Assembly: GCF_029867415.1 (NCBI RefSeq)
Contig: NW_026706282.1
Location: 62,001 to 126,000 of the forward strand
Direction: 5' to 3'
Length of the DNA stretch: 64,000 bases
Source: Vicia villosa
Lineage: Eukaryota; Streptophyta; Magnoliopsida; Fabales; Fabaceae
The position numbers and the translations under genes are program-made. Position 1 is the stretch's first letter, and every line of letters begins with the position of its first letter. The notes beneath the pieces are model-generated. The model ran no database searches. It was not told the DNA's origin and was given only the letters and a program-made list of their open reading frames with translations. Shown piece by piece: positions 11,233 to 22,404 of this stretch.

Positions 11233-11412
11233 GAAATCGATTTCCCTACTGGGTAAATCGATTTCCCTGCAGCAATCTTCAACAAAATCACATTCTGGAC
11301 AGCATGAAATCGATTTCCCTCCTGGGTAAATCGATTTCCCTAGTGTATTTTGCGCCAAATTCTCTTCTGGAACAGAGTGAAATCGATTTCACTCCTGGGG
11401 AAATCGATTTCC
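11233..11412. repeat. upstream cluster of six paired ATCGAT dyads
   Basis: The near-palindrome gaaatcgatttcc (or taaatcgatttcc) begins at 11233, 11254, 11305, 11327, 11379 and 11400. Copies come in pairs 21-22 bp apart, and the pairs repeat every 72-74 bp. The cluster ends about 240 bp before the TATA box. The 3' LTR repeats the arrangement, with one dyad mutated near 25696. Confidence 0.85.
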
Positions 11413-11653
11413 TTCAGGCGAAATTCAAAAAAAATAGAGAGGGAAGCTTGATTTGATTTTGGCACCTATTTTCTTTGACCATTTTTGTCATTTTACCAAT
11501 TTTCCACCTCATCAAAATAACTCTCTTCATTAAACCCACTTAAACCCCATTTTACCATGTTTTACCATTTAATTGCCACTTTAATCACCAATTAAACACA
11601 AGCTAATTACCAAATGCAAAAAGACCAAACTACCACTACTCTTGCTCTCATCC

Positions 11654-11662
11654 TATAAATAG
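11654..11662 (+). promoter_or_regulatory. TATA box of Ogre 5' LTR
   Basis: tataaatag in the context catcctataaatagagctc, 690 bp into the LTR. The same box is at 25971-25979 in the 3' LTR. The start of element RNA is expected near 11685-11695. Confidence 0.7.
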
Positions 11663-12112
11663 AGCTCACTACTCTCTCATTTCTCAAGCTTTGAGAGCCA
11701 ACAAATCCCTTGCAATTTCTCTCCTCATCCTTACCAAAATTCACCAAAGCTCTTTTTCTTTCATAAAATTTGTGAGTCACATCCTGAACCTCACAAATTT
11801 TGAGCTAAGATACCATCCATTTCACTCTTTTTTCTTCAATTGTTGAGAGATCAAGATTTGTGTTGGTGATTCTTGAAGTAGATCTAAGTTTTGTTCAAGA
11901 TTTGGTAATTTTCATCATCCTTTTTCATCTATCATAATGTGATTCTTTTGTGCTTGTGTGTGATGCATCTTTGATGCTATATTGGTGCTAATTGATAGTA
12001 ATTTGATGGAAAATTCGTGCTCTATTTGATGTATGATCATAAGGTGTTTGTATATTGGTTCAAATCAAGTTCCATGCCTTTAAAGGCTGTTTTTGCTGAA
12101 ATTTACACTGAG

Positions 12113-12219
12113 GAAATCGATTTCCTTAAGGCTGAAATCGATTTCCTGCTGAACGTAACTTGTTTTTTTTGAAAACTGCACTATGGAAATCGATTTCCCC
12201 CTGCATGAAATCGATTTCC
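12113..12219. repeat. downstream cluster of four paired ATCGAT dyads
   Basis: Copies begin at 12113, 12134, 12186 and 12207: pairs 21 bp apart and 73 bp from pair to pair. The DNA between the dyads is not clearly related to that of the upstream cluster, yet the spacing is the same. It lies in the transcribed leader, about 450 bp after the TATA box. Confidence 0.85.
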
Positions 12220-12389
12220 AGCAGGCAGAAAGTGGTTTTTTCGCCTTTTTTGTGCTTGTTTTGGCTTCCTTCTTCCTACACTTCATTAATATCATTGGAT
12301 CTAGGGTGTTGATAGGTTTGAAATGACCTAATCCACCAAAATGGATGAATGATATTAATGATAGTGTGAGTTGATTATCTTTTGTGTTT

Positions 12390-12720
12390 TCATTCTTATT
12401 TTCATCTTATTTTTCTTTTGATCGATGAAAGTCTTAATATCTTGAGAATTCTATGGATTCTTGATGAAGACTAGATCAATTTGTTTTCATTCTTATCTTT
12501 TCATCTTATTTCCTTTTAATCGATGAAAGTCTTAACATCTTGAGAATTCTATGGACTCTTGATGAAGACTAGATCAATTTGTTTTCATTCTTATCTTTTT
12601 TTCATCTTATTTTTTCTTGATCGATGAAAGTCTTGATATCTTGAGAATTCTATGGATTCTTGATAAAGGCTAGATCATTTCTTCTTCTCCTTCTTATTTC
12701 TTTTGATTGATGATCTTGAT
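12390..12720 (+). repeat. three tandem units of about 100 bp in Ogre LTR
   Basis: Units are anchored by atcgatgaaagtctt at 12421, 12519 and 12620 (steps 98 and 101), each with ttgagaattctatgga and a following agaytagatca-type stretch. The last unit is degenerate. The matching array in the 3' LTR is near 26707-27037. Confidence 0.8.
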
Positions 12721-14374
12721 ACATGGAGAGTTCTCCTACATTTGTCCCGACTCGATAAAAGATCAAATATGGAAGAGAATTGTATGCGGTTGATTTATGA
12801 CTCATGGAAATTTATCGTGTAGTCGCTATGATTTTATCAAGCTTCTGATAAGTTTCCATTGACTTTAAATCCGAGTACATCATTCACTCACCATCGATCT
12901 TCATTACTAACTTTGATAACATACTTGACAAGCTTCAAGATGGTTATCTTTAACATTTAACAACTAACTTTAATTTCCGCCATTTATTATACCGCTCTTT
13001 ATATTTCTCGCTTTATCGCTTTATTTTATCATTTCATCATATTTACATTCCGCCATTTTCTCTTTGTCCATTTGGACGTTTATAATTCCGCTATTTTCTC
13101 TTTGTCCACTTGGACATATGTTTATGCTTCCGCTATTTTCCTTTTGTCCACTTGGACCATACTTTACTTTTATGCTAAAACACTAATAAACAACCAAAAT
13201 CTAAAAAACACATAAGGCTCTCTTTGGACTATTGGTTACTATCCCTAGCATTTTGGAGATTCGGACTTATGGACCTAGTGCCTCTGGACTCTTATTCTGT
13301 TATTACTATGTGGTTGTTCTGTCTGTCTGGCATTGGATTGTTGTCTGTTTATGCGTGCAGGTATTTCCTTGAAAGCCCTTGATGGTTAATTCCAAGGCAT
13401 TGAGATAAGGATTTTACCCGAAAACAGCCGTTACTCTGCCCAATTTTTGTCAGAACCTTAATGTGCTTAATGAAAAGTGGTGCTAAGACAATAAGTTCAT
13501 CTGGATCCCTAAGTGTTAATGTGTTGGTATTGATAATTCCAAAGGATGGGAAATCTACCTTGACTCTCAATGTCAAGTGTTGGCTTCTTATTTCGGTTAG
13601 ACCGCTCTTTTCCTTAGCTTTTATTTTACGCAATAGGATAGCCTCTTCATCTCCTCCCCTTCTTAAATTTTCAAAATCTTCTCCCTTTTTCAAAAACCTT
13701 CTTATGTTTGCAACCTTTTCAAAACCTTTTCTCAAAAAATATCTTTTGCCCTTAGTGGCTTTTCTTCAAAAGTTTAGACACCGTTAATCGTCGAAACGAG
13801 TGGTTATACCCCACGATTTTGAAATTGATTAATATAATGAGATCTTTTCCGCGTGAGAGAGCTAGTGGCATACTCGTCGATTTTATCCGAGTTGGAGCCC
13901 TTCTTTCATTAGCGATGCAAAGAACTCGTTTGTTCTCATGCTCAAGATCAATGGCTGAGTATTTCTCTCCAACGACGATAAAGTGTTTATTCGTTTTTAA
14001 AAATGTTTTCCCAAAAAGCGGAACTACATTAGCTCTGACTTCTCCATTGCACCAAGGAGGTATGTAGGCCCAAAGCTTAACGCTTTGCCGAGCTTATTTT
14101 AAAAATAAAACAAACCCTTTTTTAGCACACACATACACAGATTTTCAAAAAGGTTCCTGTGGAATACCACAGATATGAGGGGTGCTTTAAACCTTCCCCT
14201 CATATAATCAACACCCGTACCTGAGATCTCTTTTTTGTTTTAAAAACAACTTTGGGTTTTTCGTTCTTTTCCCTTTTCCTTTGAAAAAATAAAGCGCGGT
14301 GGCGATTTCAAACGAAATATTGATTCGAGTCAATCCCATGGCTTCGATATCAGATTTTCCCCGCTACAGAAAAA

Positions 14375-14392
14375 TGGCGACTTCACTGGGGA
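14375..14392 (+). promoter_or_regulatory. Ogre primer binding site
   Basis: tggcgacttcactgggga begins six bases after the LTR. It begins TGG, as expected for pairing with a tRNA 3' CCA. Ogre elements are known to use tRNA-Arg, and this sequence is consistent with that, but I could not align it to a tRNA. Confidence 0.7.
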
Positions 14393-15172
14393 TCCAGTTT
14401 TAAGTGTGTTAAGCCTATTTTTGTTTGTCTGTGTGTTTTTATTTGTATATATTGCTGTGTGCTTTGTTTGTTTATTTTCTTTTTTTTCTTTTTGGTGCTC
14501 GATGGTTCCTCTGTGATGAGATAAAGTTCTAACCCGAACTTTGGTGAGTAACTTGAGATAGGAGGTGGTAAGACCAATAGTCGCATGTCAGGAGCAATCC
14601 TTACCATGAGCATCATATGGTGGAACCCCAATCAGTGGAGGCCTCATGGAAGGTAGTAGAGGTTGTTACGAACCATCGTGATAACGCTATTACTTTCAAT
14701 AGTGAGTGTCCGTAGAAGCTGAATGGCCTAGAACCTTTTTAACCAATCTAAGCCTTTTTAGGATGTAGTGCAGAAACAAGATCAAGTACCAATTTGAGCT
14801 TGTTGTCATGCGATACTACGCTCAGACGAGGTCTTTTTAGGCATATTATTGGCGCCCATGAGCAATTGTGCGTGCCGGTAATATCCGATAGAAGATTGAA
14901 AACTCTGGGAACCTTTGTAGAACCCGATTAGCAGGTACAAAATTCCCTAGAACACACCTTGTGGGATGGGTAGACCCATGGCTCCATGCTCGTGACGTCG
15001 AACCTAAGAACCTGGACTGTGTGATTTTGTGTGATTTGATGTGATCTTGTGTGCTCTTGATTGTGATTGATGCATAAACCATGCATCCATGCATTCATGC
15101 ATTCATAAAAATAACATTCACAAATGGTTTTCAAGGAACTTAGAGACATTTTTTGTAAACATCACAGGTACC
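14393..15172 (+). other. Ogre 5' leader, non-coding
   Basis: About 780 bp between PBS and ORF1 with no supported gene. The end (15010-15115) has short direct repeats of gtgtgatttgatgtgat-like and catgcattcatgcattc-like sequence. The short frames here carry no recognisable features. Confidence 0.6.
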
Positions 15173-16360
15173 ATGGATCAAAAGAGAAGTATCAAGAAGT
15201 ACACTTTCCGGAATTCAAGTGCAAAGGAATTGAAAGAGCTAGCAACTTTGGTTCCAAATCTTGGCAACTTCAAAAACCGTTATGGGAAATTGATCTCTAT
15301 CTTGAAGACCAAAGTGGAAAAAGGGATTCTTGAGACTCTTGTGCAGTTTTATGACCCGGTTTATCATTGTTTTACCTTTCCCGATTATCAGCTTATGCCC
15401 ACTTTGGAGGAGTATTCTTATTGGATTGGTTTGCCAGTTACGAATGATATACCGTTTAGTGGTCTGGAGAAAGAGCCTCAGGTTGATGAGATAGCAGAGC
15501 TTCTTCATTTGAAAATATCAGATGTGAAAGCAAACATGACTAAAAAAGGAGGAATTTGGGGGTTGACTTCCAAGTTCTTGATTGGAAAGGCTTCTATGTT
15601 GGCTAGTAAAGGAAGTATGATTGCTTTTGAGACATTTCTGGCCTTGCTCATCTATGGTTTGATACTCTTTCCCAACATTGACAACTTTGTCGATGTTAAT
15701 GCTATTCGGATTTTCATGATTGGGAATCCTGTGCCTACTTTGCTTTGGGATACTTATCATTCCATTCACCATAGGAATGATAAGAAAGGTGGACTTATCA
15801 ACTGTTGCACTCCGTTGCTCTATAAGTGGTTTATTTCGCACTTACCTCAAGCTAAGAGTTTCTTGAACAACCCTGATGGTCTCTCATGGTCTCAGAAGAT
15901 TATGCCTCTTACTAATGGGAATATCCATTGGTACAATCCTGCTTATGACATTGGTGAGATTATTGATAGTTGTGGAGAATTCCCTAATGTACCTCTTCTT
16001 GGTATACAAGGAGGAATTACCTACAACCCCATTCTTGCAAGGCGTCAATTTTGCTACCCCATGAAGGAGAGACCCGCTAATATTCTTGTGTCAGGAATCT
16101 TTTATCTTAATCAAGATGGAAATTCGGATATGAGAAATCGGTTTGTGCGTGCTTGGCACTATGTTGATAGGAAGAGACATTTGGGAACGAAACAATGTGT
16201 TGCTCTCAAAGACTACACTGATTGGGTTCAAGCTAGAGCTCATACTTTTCAGATGCCTTATTTACTCGAGGAGCCTTCTCTACTCGTTACTCCACCATTG
16301 TCTTCCACTACTCCTGTTGAAAGTAGTGAAGAACATCTAGAGCTCGTGGGCCGTGGCTAA
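15173..16360 (+). CDS. Ogre ORF1 protein (plant-mobile-domain/DUF7745-like), frame-broken at the end
   Basis: Starts at the Met of MDQKRSIKKYTF. The frame is open upstream to 15089 but that part is not conserved-looking. The protein includes a segment resembling the Ogre-specific ORF1 domain: LVQFYDPVYHCFTFPDYQL, PTLEEYSYWIGLPV, and later LLGIQGGITYNP and VRAWHYVDRKRHLG. Its role is unknown; distant similarity to the plant mobile domain has been noted for the family. The frame ends LELVGRG just where a coiled-coil segment begins in the next register (16353), so ORF1 has probably lost its C-terminus to a one-base shift near 16345-16352. Confidence 0.8.
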   Translation: MDQKRSIKKYTFRNSSAKELKELATLVPNLGNFKNRYGKLISILKTKVEKGILETLVQFYDPVYHCFTFPDYQLMPTLEEYSYWIGLPVTNDIPFSGLEKEPQVDEIAELLHLKISDVKANMTKKGGIWGLTSKFLIGKASMLASKGSMIAFETFLALLIYGLILFPNIDNFVDVNAIRIFMIGNPVPTLLWDTYHSIHHRNDKKGGLINCCTPLLYKWFISHLPQAKSFLNNPDGLSWSQKIMPLTNGNIHWYNPAYDIGEIIDSCGEFPNVPLLGIQGGITYNPILARRQFCYPMKERPANILVSGIFYLNQDGNSDMRNRFVRAWHYVDRKRHLGTKQCVALKDYTDWVQARAHTFQMPYLLEEPSLLVTPPLSSTTPVESSEEHLELVGRG

Positions 16361-16688
16361 GTTGAGAGCGGAAAGAGATGCTTTGGAGTTTGAGAACAAA
16401 GAGTTGAAGATACACTTGAAAGAAAAGGATGAAATGCTTGATATCCAAGATGGTTGGTTGATGGAAAAGGATGATCAGATTCGTCATCAAGAAGAGTTAC
16501 TTCAACAACATGGTGAAAAGCGAAAGAGACAACAAGAAGATTCAGTTGCATGGAAAGAGGTTGTTGAAAAGCTGATAGTCGAGAATGCTCATTTGAAGGC
16601 CTTTTATGAAGATGAATTGGAGAAGCTCCGTAGGAAGCTGCAGAGAGGAGATGGATCTTCGTCAGAAGTGTTCCCTTCTAGTTTTTAG
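16353..16688 (+). pseudogene. Ogre ORF1 C-terminal coiled coil, shifted frame
   Basis: A 111-codon frame rich in Glu, Lys, Leu and Arg (LRAERDALEFENKELK, then LLQQHGEKRKRQQED) with strong coiled-coil character, ending SSSEVFPSSF. It overlaps the end of the ORF1 frame by 8 nt in another register. It is best read as the detached tail of ORF1 rather than a separate gene. A short untranslated gap follows before gag. Confidence 0.7.
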
Positions 16689-16972
16689 CTTTTCCTTTGT
16701 TTTGTAATTTTGGATCTTTGAATCCTTTTGTATGCTTTTCCATTACTAATGAAAGAATATTGTTATGTTTTATGATGTTTTTTGCTAATGTTTACAATTA
16801 ATGTCTTAAAAGTTCCTTGAAAACCAAAAATAAAAATCATTTGCATTGCATTTCATGCATCATTCTGCATTTTGGTCTTGCTTCCGAGAGTATTCCCGAG
16901 GTCTTATTCAGTGTTCTTCCCCAAATCAAGCTGTCTCACCGTTATAACACTCGAGCTAACTGCAAGAAGAAG

Positions 16973-18675
16973 ATGGAAGGTCTTGAACAAGAGAATCGTG
17001 AGCTACGTGAAGAGGTTGTTACTTTGAGATCTGGTGTGGATCGTCTCACTGCTCTGGTTGAGACATTGATGGCTGCTCAGAATCAGAATCAGAATCAGGT
17101 TCCTCCTCCCAATGCCCAAGCTCAGGGTCAAACCACTGTGATTTCTGAAATTGCTGCTACAACTATTCCTGCTATTCCTGTTGGTGCTACTCAGCAACGT
17201 ATGCCTAATGGATATCCCTGGGGCATGCCCGAAGGTTATTTGTCTGTTCCTGAGATGACTCGTCCGTTGACTCCTATTATGGTCAACACATCTCCTATTG
17301 TTCATACTGGTCCTTTTGTCCCAGAGCCCATTTATGATGCTGCTCCAAGTGAAATTCATGACAGAATGGATGGTTTCCAAGATCAGTTCGAAGAATTGCA
17401 GAAAGAAATGAATGCCTTGCGTGGGAAAGAACTGTTTGGAAAGAATGTGCATGATCTTTGCCTTGTTCCCAATGTGCAGAACAATCCGTTGCCAACTCAT
17501 GAAGCGTCTGCTGTCAATATGGTCGAACATAGTTTGAGACACTATCGTGTGCCTAATATTTGTGCTCTACGTAGATCTTTGAAGGAGATACATGAGAGGT
17601 TTGTAAGAAAAGGAGTGATCGAGTTTAGTCATGATGGTTGTCCTTTGTGTGGTGAAGATCCTATGGGATGTGCTGCCCTCCAAGATGATGTTCAAACACT
17701 GATAGGTTTGGAACTATTGGATGATGAGATAGACAACACTTATGTAGATCACAAGTTGCATTTGAAGCAGTTTAATGGGGTTGTGAGTAATATCACTGCG
17801 TGTAACAATTTGAGCTTCAGTGATGAAGATTTGCCTGAGGAAGGAAGGAATCATAATTTGGCTTTGCACATCTCTGTCAGTAGCAAAGAGGACTCAATGT
17901 CCAATGTGTTGATTGATACTGGTTCATCTCTGAATGTCATGCCAAAATCCACTCTTGCTAAGCTGTCTTATGGTGGCACACCAATGAGATATAGCAATGT
18001 GATTGTCAAGGCTTTTGATGGGTCGAAGAAATCAGTGGTCGGAGAGGTTGATTTGCCTATTGGTATTGGACCATTTGTCTTCAAGATTACTTTTCAAGTG
18101 ATGGACATTTTCCCTGCATACAGTTGCTTATTGGGACGCCCATGGATCCATGAGGCTGGGGCAGTTACGTCAACTCTTCACCAAAAGTTGAAATTTGTGA
18201 AAGATGGAAAGATGGTTGTTGTGAATGGAGAACAAGCTTTGCTGATTAGTCATCTCTCTTCGTTCCGTACCATAGAAGCTGATGAGGTAGTCATTGGAAC
18301 TGCATTCCAAGCCCTGTCTGTTAATGATGAAATCAAAAAGGATGAAGCTTCCATTGCCTCCTTCAAAGACGCTCAGCTGGTGGTTCAGAATGGACATTCA
18401 GGAGTCTGGGGACAAATGGTGAGTCTACAAGAGAACAAGAATAGAGCTGGTCTGGGATTTTCTGCCTCAGACAAGTCTGTGATGAAGTCTGAATCTGCTT
18501 TTCGTCCCTATCAAGAAATGTTTCATAGTGATGGGTTTCTACATCCGACTCTTCCAGAGGTGGACGCTATTGTTGAAGATGAATCAGAGCCAGAAGTGCC
18601 AAACTTTGTGACCCATGGAAAGATGATTAAGAACTGGATCACCATTGACATTCCTGAGTGTACTCATGTCTCAAA
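16973..18675 (+). CDS. gag-pro: Ogre gag-pro, exon 1 of gag-pol, gag core absent
   Basis: From the Met of MEGLEQENRELREEV. The frame is open from 16817, so an upstream start cannot be excluded. Order seen: coiled coil (residues about 1-35), Gln/Asn/Pro-rich stretch, a Pro/Gly/Met-rich region, then RGKELFGKNVHDLCLVPNVQ, then NNPLPTHEASAVNMVE, and an aspartic protease with VLIDTGSSLNVMPKSTL (DTG near residue 319) and SCLLGRPWIHEAGA. Between VPNVQ and NNPLP I find no retrotransposon gag core and no CCHC knuckle, which Tat-lineage gags carry there. The join is in frame. The coding frame runs into the stop at 18679 unless the intron starting at 18676 is removed. Confidence 0.82.
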
Positions 18676-18941
18676 GTAATTTGCTTTTATGTTTTTCAAA
18701 ATCCTTTCATTCTGCCCAAGATGAAAGTGAAGTTGTTGGGGCTGTTTTCTGTGTGTTTTAAACATTAAAATCATCAATAAAAGTCATTTTGTTTCTGCAT
18801 ATACATGCTTTTTATCTTTTTGCTTTTTCTGGAAAGTGGTAACACAAAAAACCTTAAAAAATGTTTTCATTTTCCATAATCTGCACGATTACATGTTTGC
18901 ATATATCTTTCCTTTTCCTGAAATAATAATCATTTGTGCAG
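18676..18941 (+). other. Ogre intron between protease and RT (266 bp)
   Basis: Donor aaa/GTAATT and acceptor tttgtgCAG/attaatc flank a T-rich 266-bp segment. Removing it connects the protease frame to the RT frame without a stop (codon split aa/a). An intron at this place is a known property of Ogre elements and lets unspliced and spliced RNA make different amounts of Pol. The exact splice sites here are inferred from sequence. Confidence 0.75.
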
Positions 18942-21900
18942 ATTAATCAATAAAACCGTTGAAAGTAATGACCCTGCGCCCTCTCCTAACTTCGAGTGTC
19001 CTGTGTATGAGGCGGAAGAAGAGAGTGATGAATGTATTCCTGATGAGATTTCCCGACTGCTTGAGCACGAGGAAGACACCATTCAGCCATATAAAGAGCC
19101 ATTAGAAGTCATCAACTTGGGTTCTGAAGAAGATAAAAAGGAAGTCAAGATTGGGGCACTGCTTGGTCAAGATGTTAAGAAGAGGATGGTAGAGCTTCTT
19201 AAAGAGTATGTTGACATTTTTGCGTGGTCCTACCAAGATATGCCTGGGTTGGACACAGATATTGTGGAGCACCGTTTTCCGTTGAAACCAGAATGTCCTC
19301 CTGTCAAGCAAAAGTTAAGAAGGAGTCATCCTGATATGGCGGAAAAGATTAAGAATGAGATCTTGAAGCAGATTGACGCAGGTTTCCTTGTCACTTCTGT
19401 ATATCCTCAATGGATTGCCAATATTGTGCCTGTTCCGAAGAAAGACGGAAAAGTTCGCATGTGTGTGGATTATAGAGATTTGAACAAAGCCAGTCCGAAA
19501 GATGATTTTCCTCTACCTCACATTGATATGTTGGTAGATAGCACGGCCAAGTTTGAGGTTTTCTCCTTTATGGATGGTTTTTCAGGATACAACCAGATTA
19601 AGATGGCACCTGAAGACATGGAAAAGACAACCTTTATCACACCCTGGGGGACATTCTGTTACAAAGTAATGCCTTTTGGGTTAAAGAATGCTGGTGCGAC
19701 GTATCAGAGAGCCATGACTACTCTTTTCCATGATATGATGCACAAAGAAATTGAGGTTTATGTGGATGATATGATTGCCAAGTCCCAGTCAGAGGAAGGG
19801 CACATGGAGGATCTTTTAAAGTTGTTTCAACGTTTGAGAAAGTATCGTCTCCGCTTAAATCCAAACAAATGCACTTTTGGTGTCCGTTCTGGAAAATTAT
19901 TGGGTTTCGTTGTCAGTCAAAGAGGAATTGAAGTGGATCCTGATAAAGTTAAAGCAATTCAGGAAATGCCAGCACCTAAGACTGAGAAACAAGTGAGAGG
20001 TTTCCTCGGACGTTTGAATTATATCTCCAGGTTCATTTCCAATATGACTGCTACCTGTGAGCCAATCTTCAAGTTGTTAAAGAAAAATCAGGGATGTGTG
20101 TGGAATGAAGATTGTCAAAAAGCTTTTGACAACATCAATGAATATCTGCTTGAACCTCCCATTTTGCTCCCTCCGGCTGAGGGAAGGCCTTTGATTATGT
20201 ACCTCACAGTACTTGAAAATTCAATGGGATGTGTGTTGGGTCAGCATGACGAGTCTGGTCGAAAAGAGTATGCAATATACTACCTTAGCAAAAAGTTTAC
20301 CGAGTGCGAAACAAGATACTCGCTGCTTGAGAAAACTTGCTGTGCTTTGGTGTGGGCTGCTCGCCGACTGAGACAGTATATGTTGAACCACACCACCCTA
20401 TTGATTTCCAAAATGGATCCAATTAAGTATATATTTGAGAAACCTGCATTAACCGGAAGGATTGCTCGCTGGCAAATGTTATTATCAGAATATGATATTG
20501 AATATCGAGCTCAGAAAGCTGTGAAAGGAAGTGTGTTGGCAGAGTACCTCACTCACCAACCAATTGACGATCATCAATCTATCAGAATGGACTTCCCAGA
20601 TGAAGATATAATGTATTTGAGATCTCAAGATTGGGATGAACCATTGCCAGAAGAAGGGCCAGATCCTGAATCCAAGTGGGGTTTAATTTTTGATGGAGCT
20701 TCTAATGTTCATGGCCATGGAATTGGCGCCATTATCATCACTCCGCATGGGTCACATGTACCTTTCACTGCAAGGATATGTTTTGACTGCACAAACAATA
20801 TTGCTGAGTATGAAGCTTGCATCATGGGACTTGAAGAGGCCATTAATCTGAGAATTAAGATTCTTGATGTTTATGGAGATTCTGCGCTTGTGATTAATCA
20901 GATTAAAGGAGAATGGGAAACTCGTCATCCTGGTTTAATTCCTTATAAAGATTACGCCAGAAGACTATTGACATTCTTCAACAAAGTTGAATTCCACCAC
21001 ATCCCTCGAGATGAGAATCAGATGGCTGATGCTTTAGCCACATTGTCTTCCATGTACAAAGTGAATTTTCATAATGAGGAACCTCGGATAACAATCAGGC
21101 GTCTTGATAGACCTGCTCATGTATTTGCAGTTGAGGAAGCAACAGATGAAAAGCCTTGGTATTTCGATATTAAGCACTTCCTTCAGACTCAAGAATACCC
21201 ACTTGGGGCATCAAATAAAGATAAGAAAACTTTGAGGAGATTGGCTGGCAGTTTCTTCATCAATGCTGATGTTTTGTATAAAAGGAATTATGACATGGTT
21301 TTGCTCAGATGCGTGGATAGACACGAAGCAGACATGTTGATGCATGAAATCCATGAAGGTTCTTTTGGTACCCATTCCAATGGACATTCGATGGCTAAAA
21401 AGATGCTTAGAGCAGGTTACTATTGGCTGACAATGGAATCTGATTGCTACAAATTTGTAAAGAAGTGTCACAAGTGTCAGGTGTATGCTGACAAGATTCA
21501 TGTGCCTCCGACACTTCTCAATGTTATTTCTTCCCCATGGCCTTTCTCTATGTGGGGTATTGATATGATTGGCATGATTGAACCCAAGGCTTCGAACGGA
21601 CATCGATTCATCCTGGTAGCAATCGATTACTTTACCAAGTGGGTAGAAGCTGCTTCATATGCTAATGTGACAAAGCAAGTTGTGGTTAGATTTATCAAGA
21701 ACAACATCATTTGCAGATATGGTGTACCGAGCAAGATCATCACTGATAATGGCTCGAACCTGAATAACAGCATGATGAGAGAACTGTGTGAAAGCTTCAA
21801 GATTGAACATCACAACTCTTCGCCTTATAGGCCAAAGATGAATGGAGCTGTTGAAGCAGCAAATAAGAATATTAAGAAGATTGTGCAAAAGATGGTTGTT

Positions 21901-22404
21901 ACGTACAAGGACTGGCATGAGATGCTCCCATTTGCTTTGCATGGGTACCGTACATCTGTTCGTACTTCAACAGGGGCAACTCCCTTTTCTTTGGTTTATG
22001 GTATGGAAGCAGTGCTCCCTATTGAGGTTGAGATTCCATCATTGAGAGTTTTAATGGAAACCAAGTTATCTGAGGCTGAGTGGTGTCAAAGCAGGTTTGA
22101 TCAATTGAATTTGATAGAAGAAAAGAGGATGACGGCTTTATGCCATGGTCAGTTGTACCAGAAAAGAATGAAGAAAGCGTTCGATAAGAAGGTTCGACCT
22201 CGTGTATTCAGAGAAGGCGACCTCGTGCTCAAGAGAATCTTGTCTTTTACCTCCGATTCAAAGGGCAAATGGACTCCTAATTTTGAAGGACCATATGTTG
22301 TTAAGAAAGCCTTCTCTGGCGGTGCATTAATTCTTGCAACTATGGATGGAGAGGAGCTCCCCCGTCCCGTGAATGCTGATGTAGTCAAGAAATACTTTGT
22401 CTAA
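18942..22404 (+). CDS. pol: Ogre pol: RT, RNase H, second RNase H, integrase
   Basis: Open to 22404, more than 1150 codons, no internal stop and no Met at its start, consistent with being a downstream exon. Numbering from 18934: RT with VDYRDLNKASPKDDFPLPH (about 177) and YVDDMIAKS (about 275). A first RNase H (about 420-500) where the usual catalytic Asp position reads YLTVLENSMG, suggesting loss of activity. A second RNase H (about 580-710) with LIFDGAS, NNIAEYEAC, YGDSALVI and NQMADALA, which keeps the acidic residues. Integrase follows with H2C2 zinc region (HEIHEG ... CHKCQVY, about 800-850) and core GIDMIG, ITDNGSN, VEAANKN. The C-terminus ends PVNADVVKKYFV. All essential integrase and RT residues I checked are present. 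Confidence 0.93.

Larger units (their letters stand above)
10965..14368 (+). repeat. Ogre 5' LTR (3404 bp)
   Basis: Starts TGTCATACCCCAATTTTTGA and ends CCCGCTACA. It contains a TATA box at 11654, two clusters of a dyad centred on ATCGAT (11233-11412 and 12113-12219), a set of about 100-bp tandem repeats (12390-12720), and short repeats around ttccgctattttc (13047-13160). Small open frames that recur in both LTRs (for example 13461-13787) lack family features and I do not call them genes. Confidence 0.95.

Noticed and set aside
11070..11358. Minus-strand ORFs with repeated KSIYPVGKSIS / EIDFPS strings (also at 25387-25675 and 12080-12295)
   Set aside because: The repeats are translations of the ATCGAT dyads in the Ogre LTR; no protein family features and outside any coding region of the element.
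13349..14067. ORFs of 82-128 codons in the Ogre LTR, present again at 27665-28383
   Set aside because: They recur only because the LTR is duplicated; opposite-strand frames overlap and none shows a domain.
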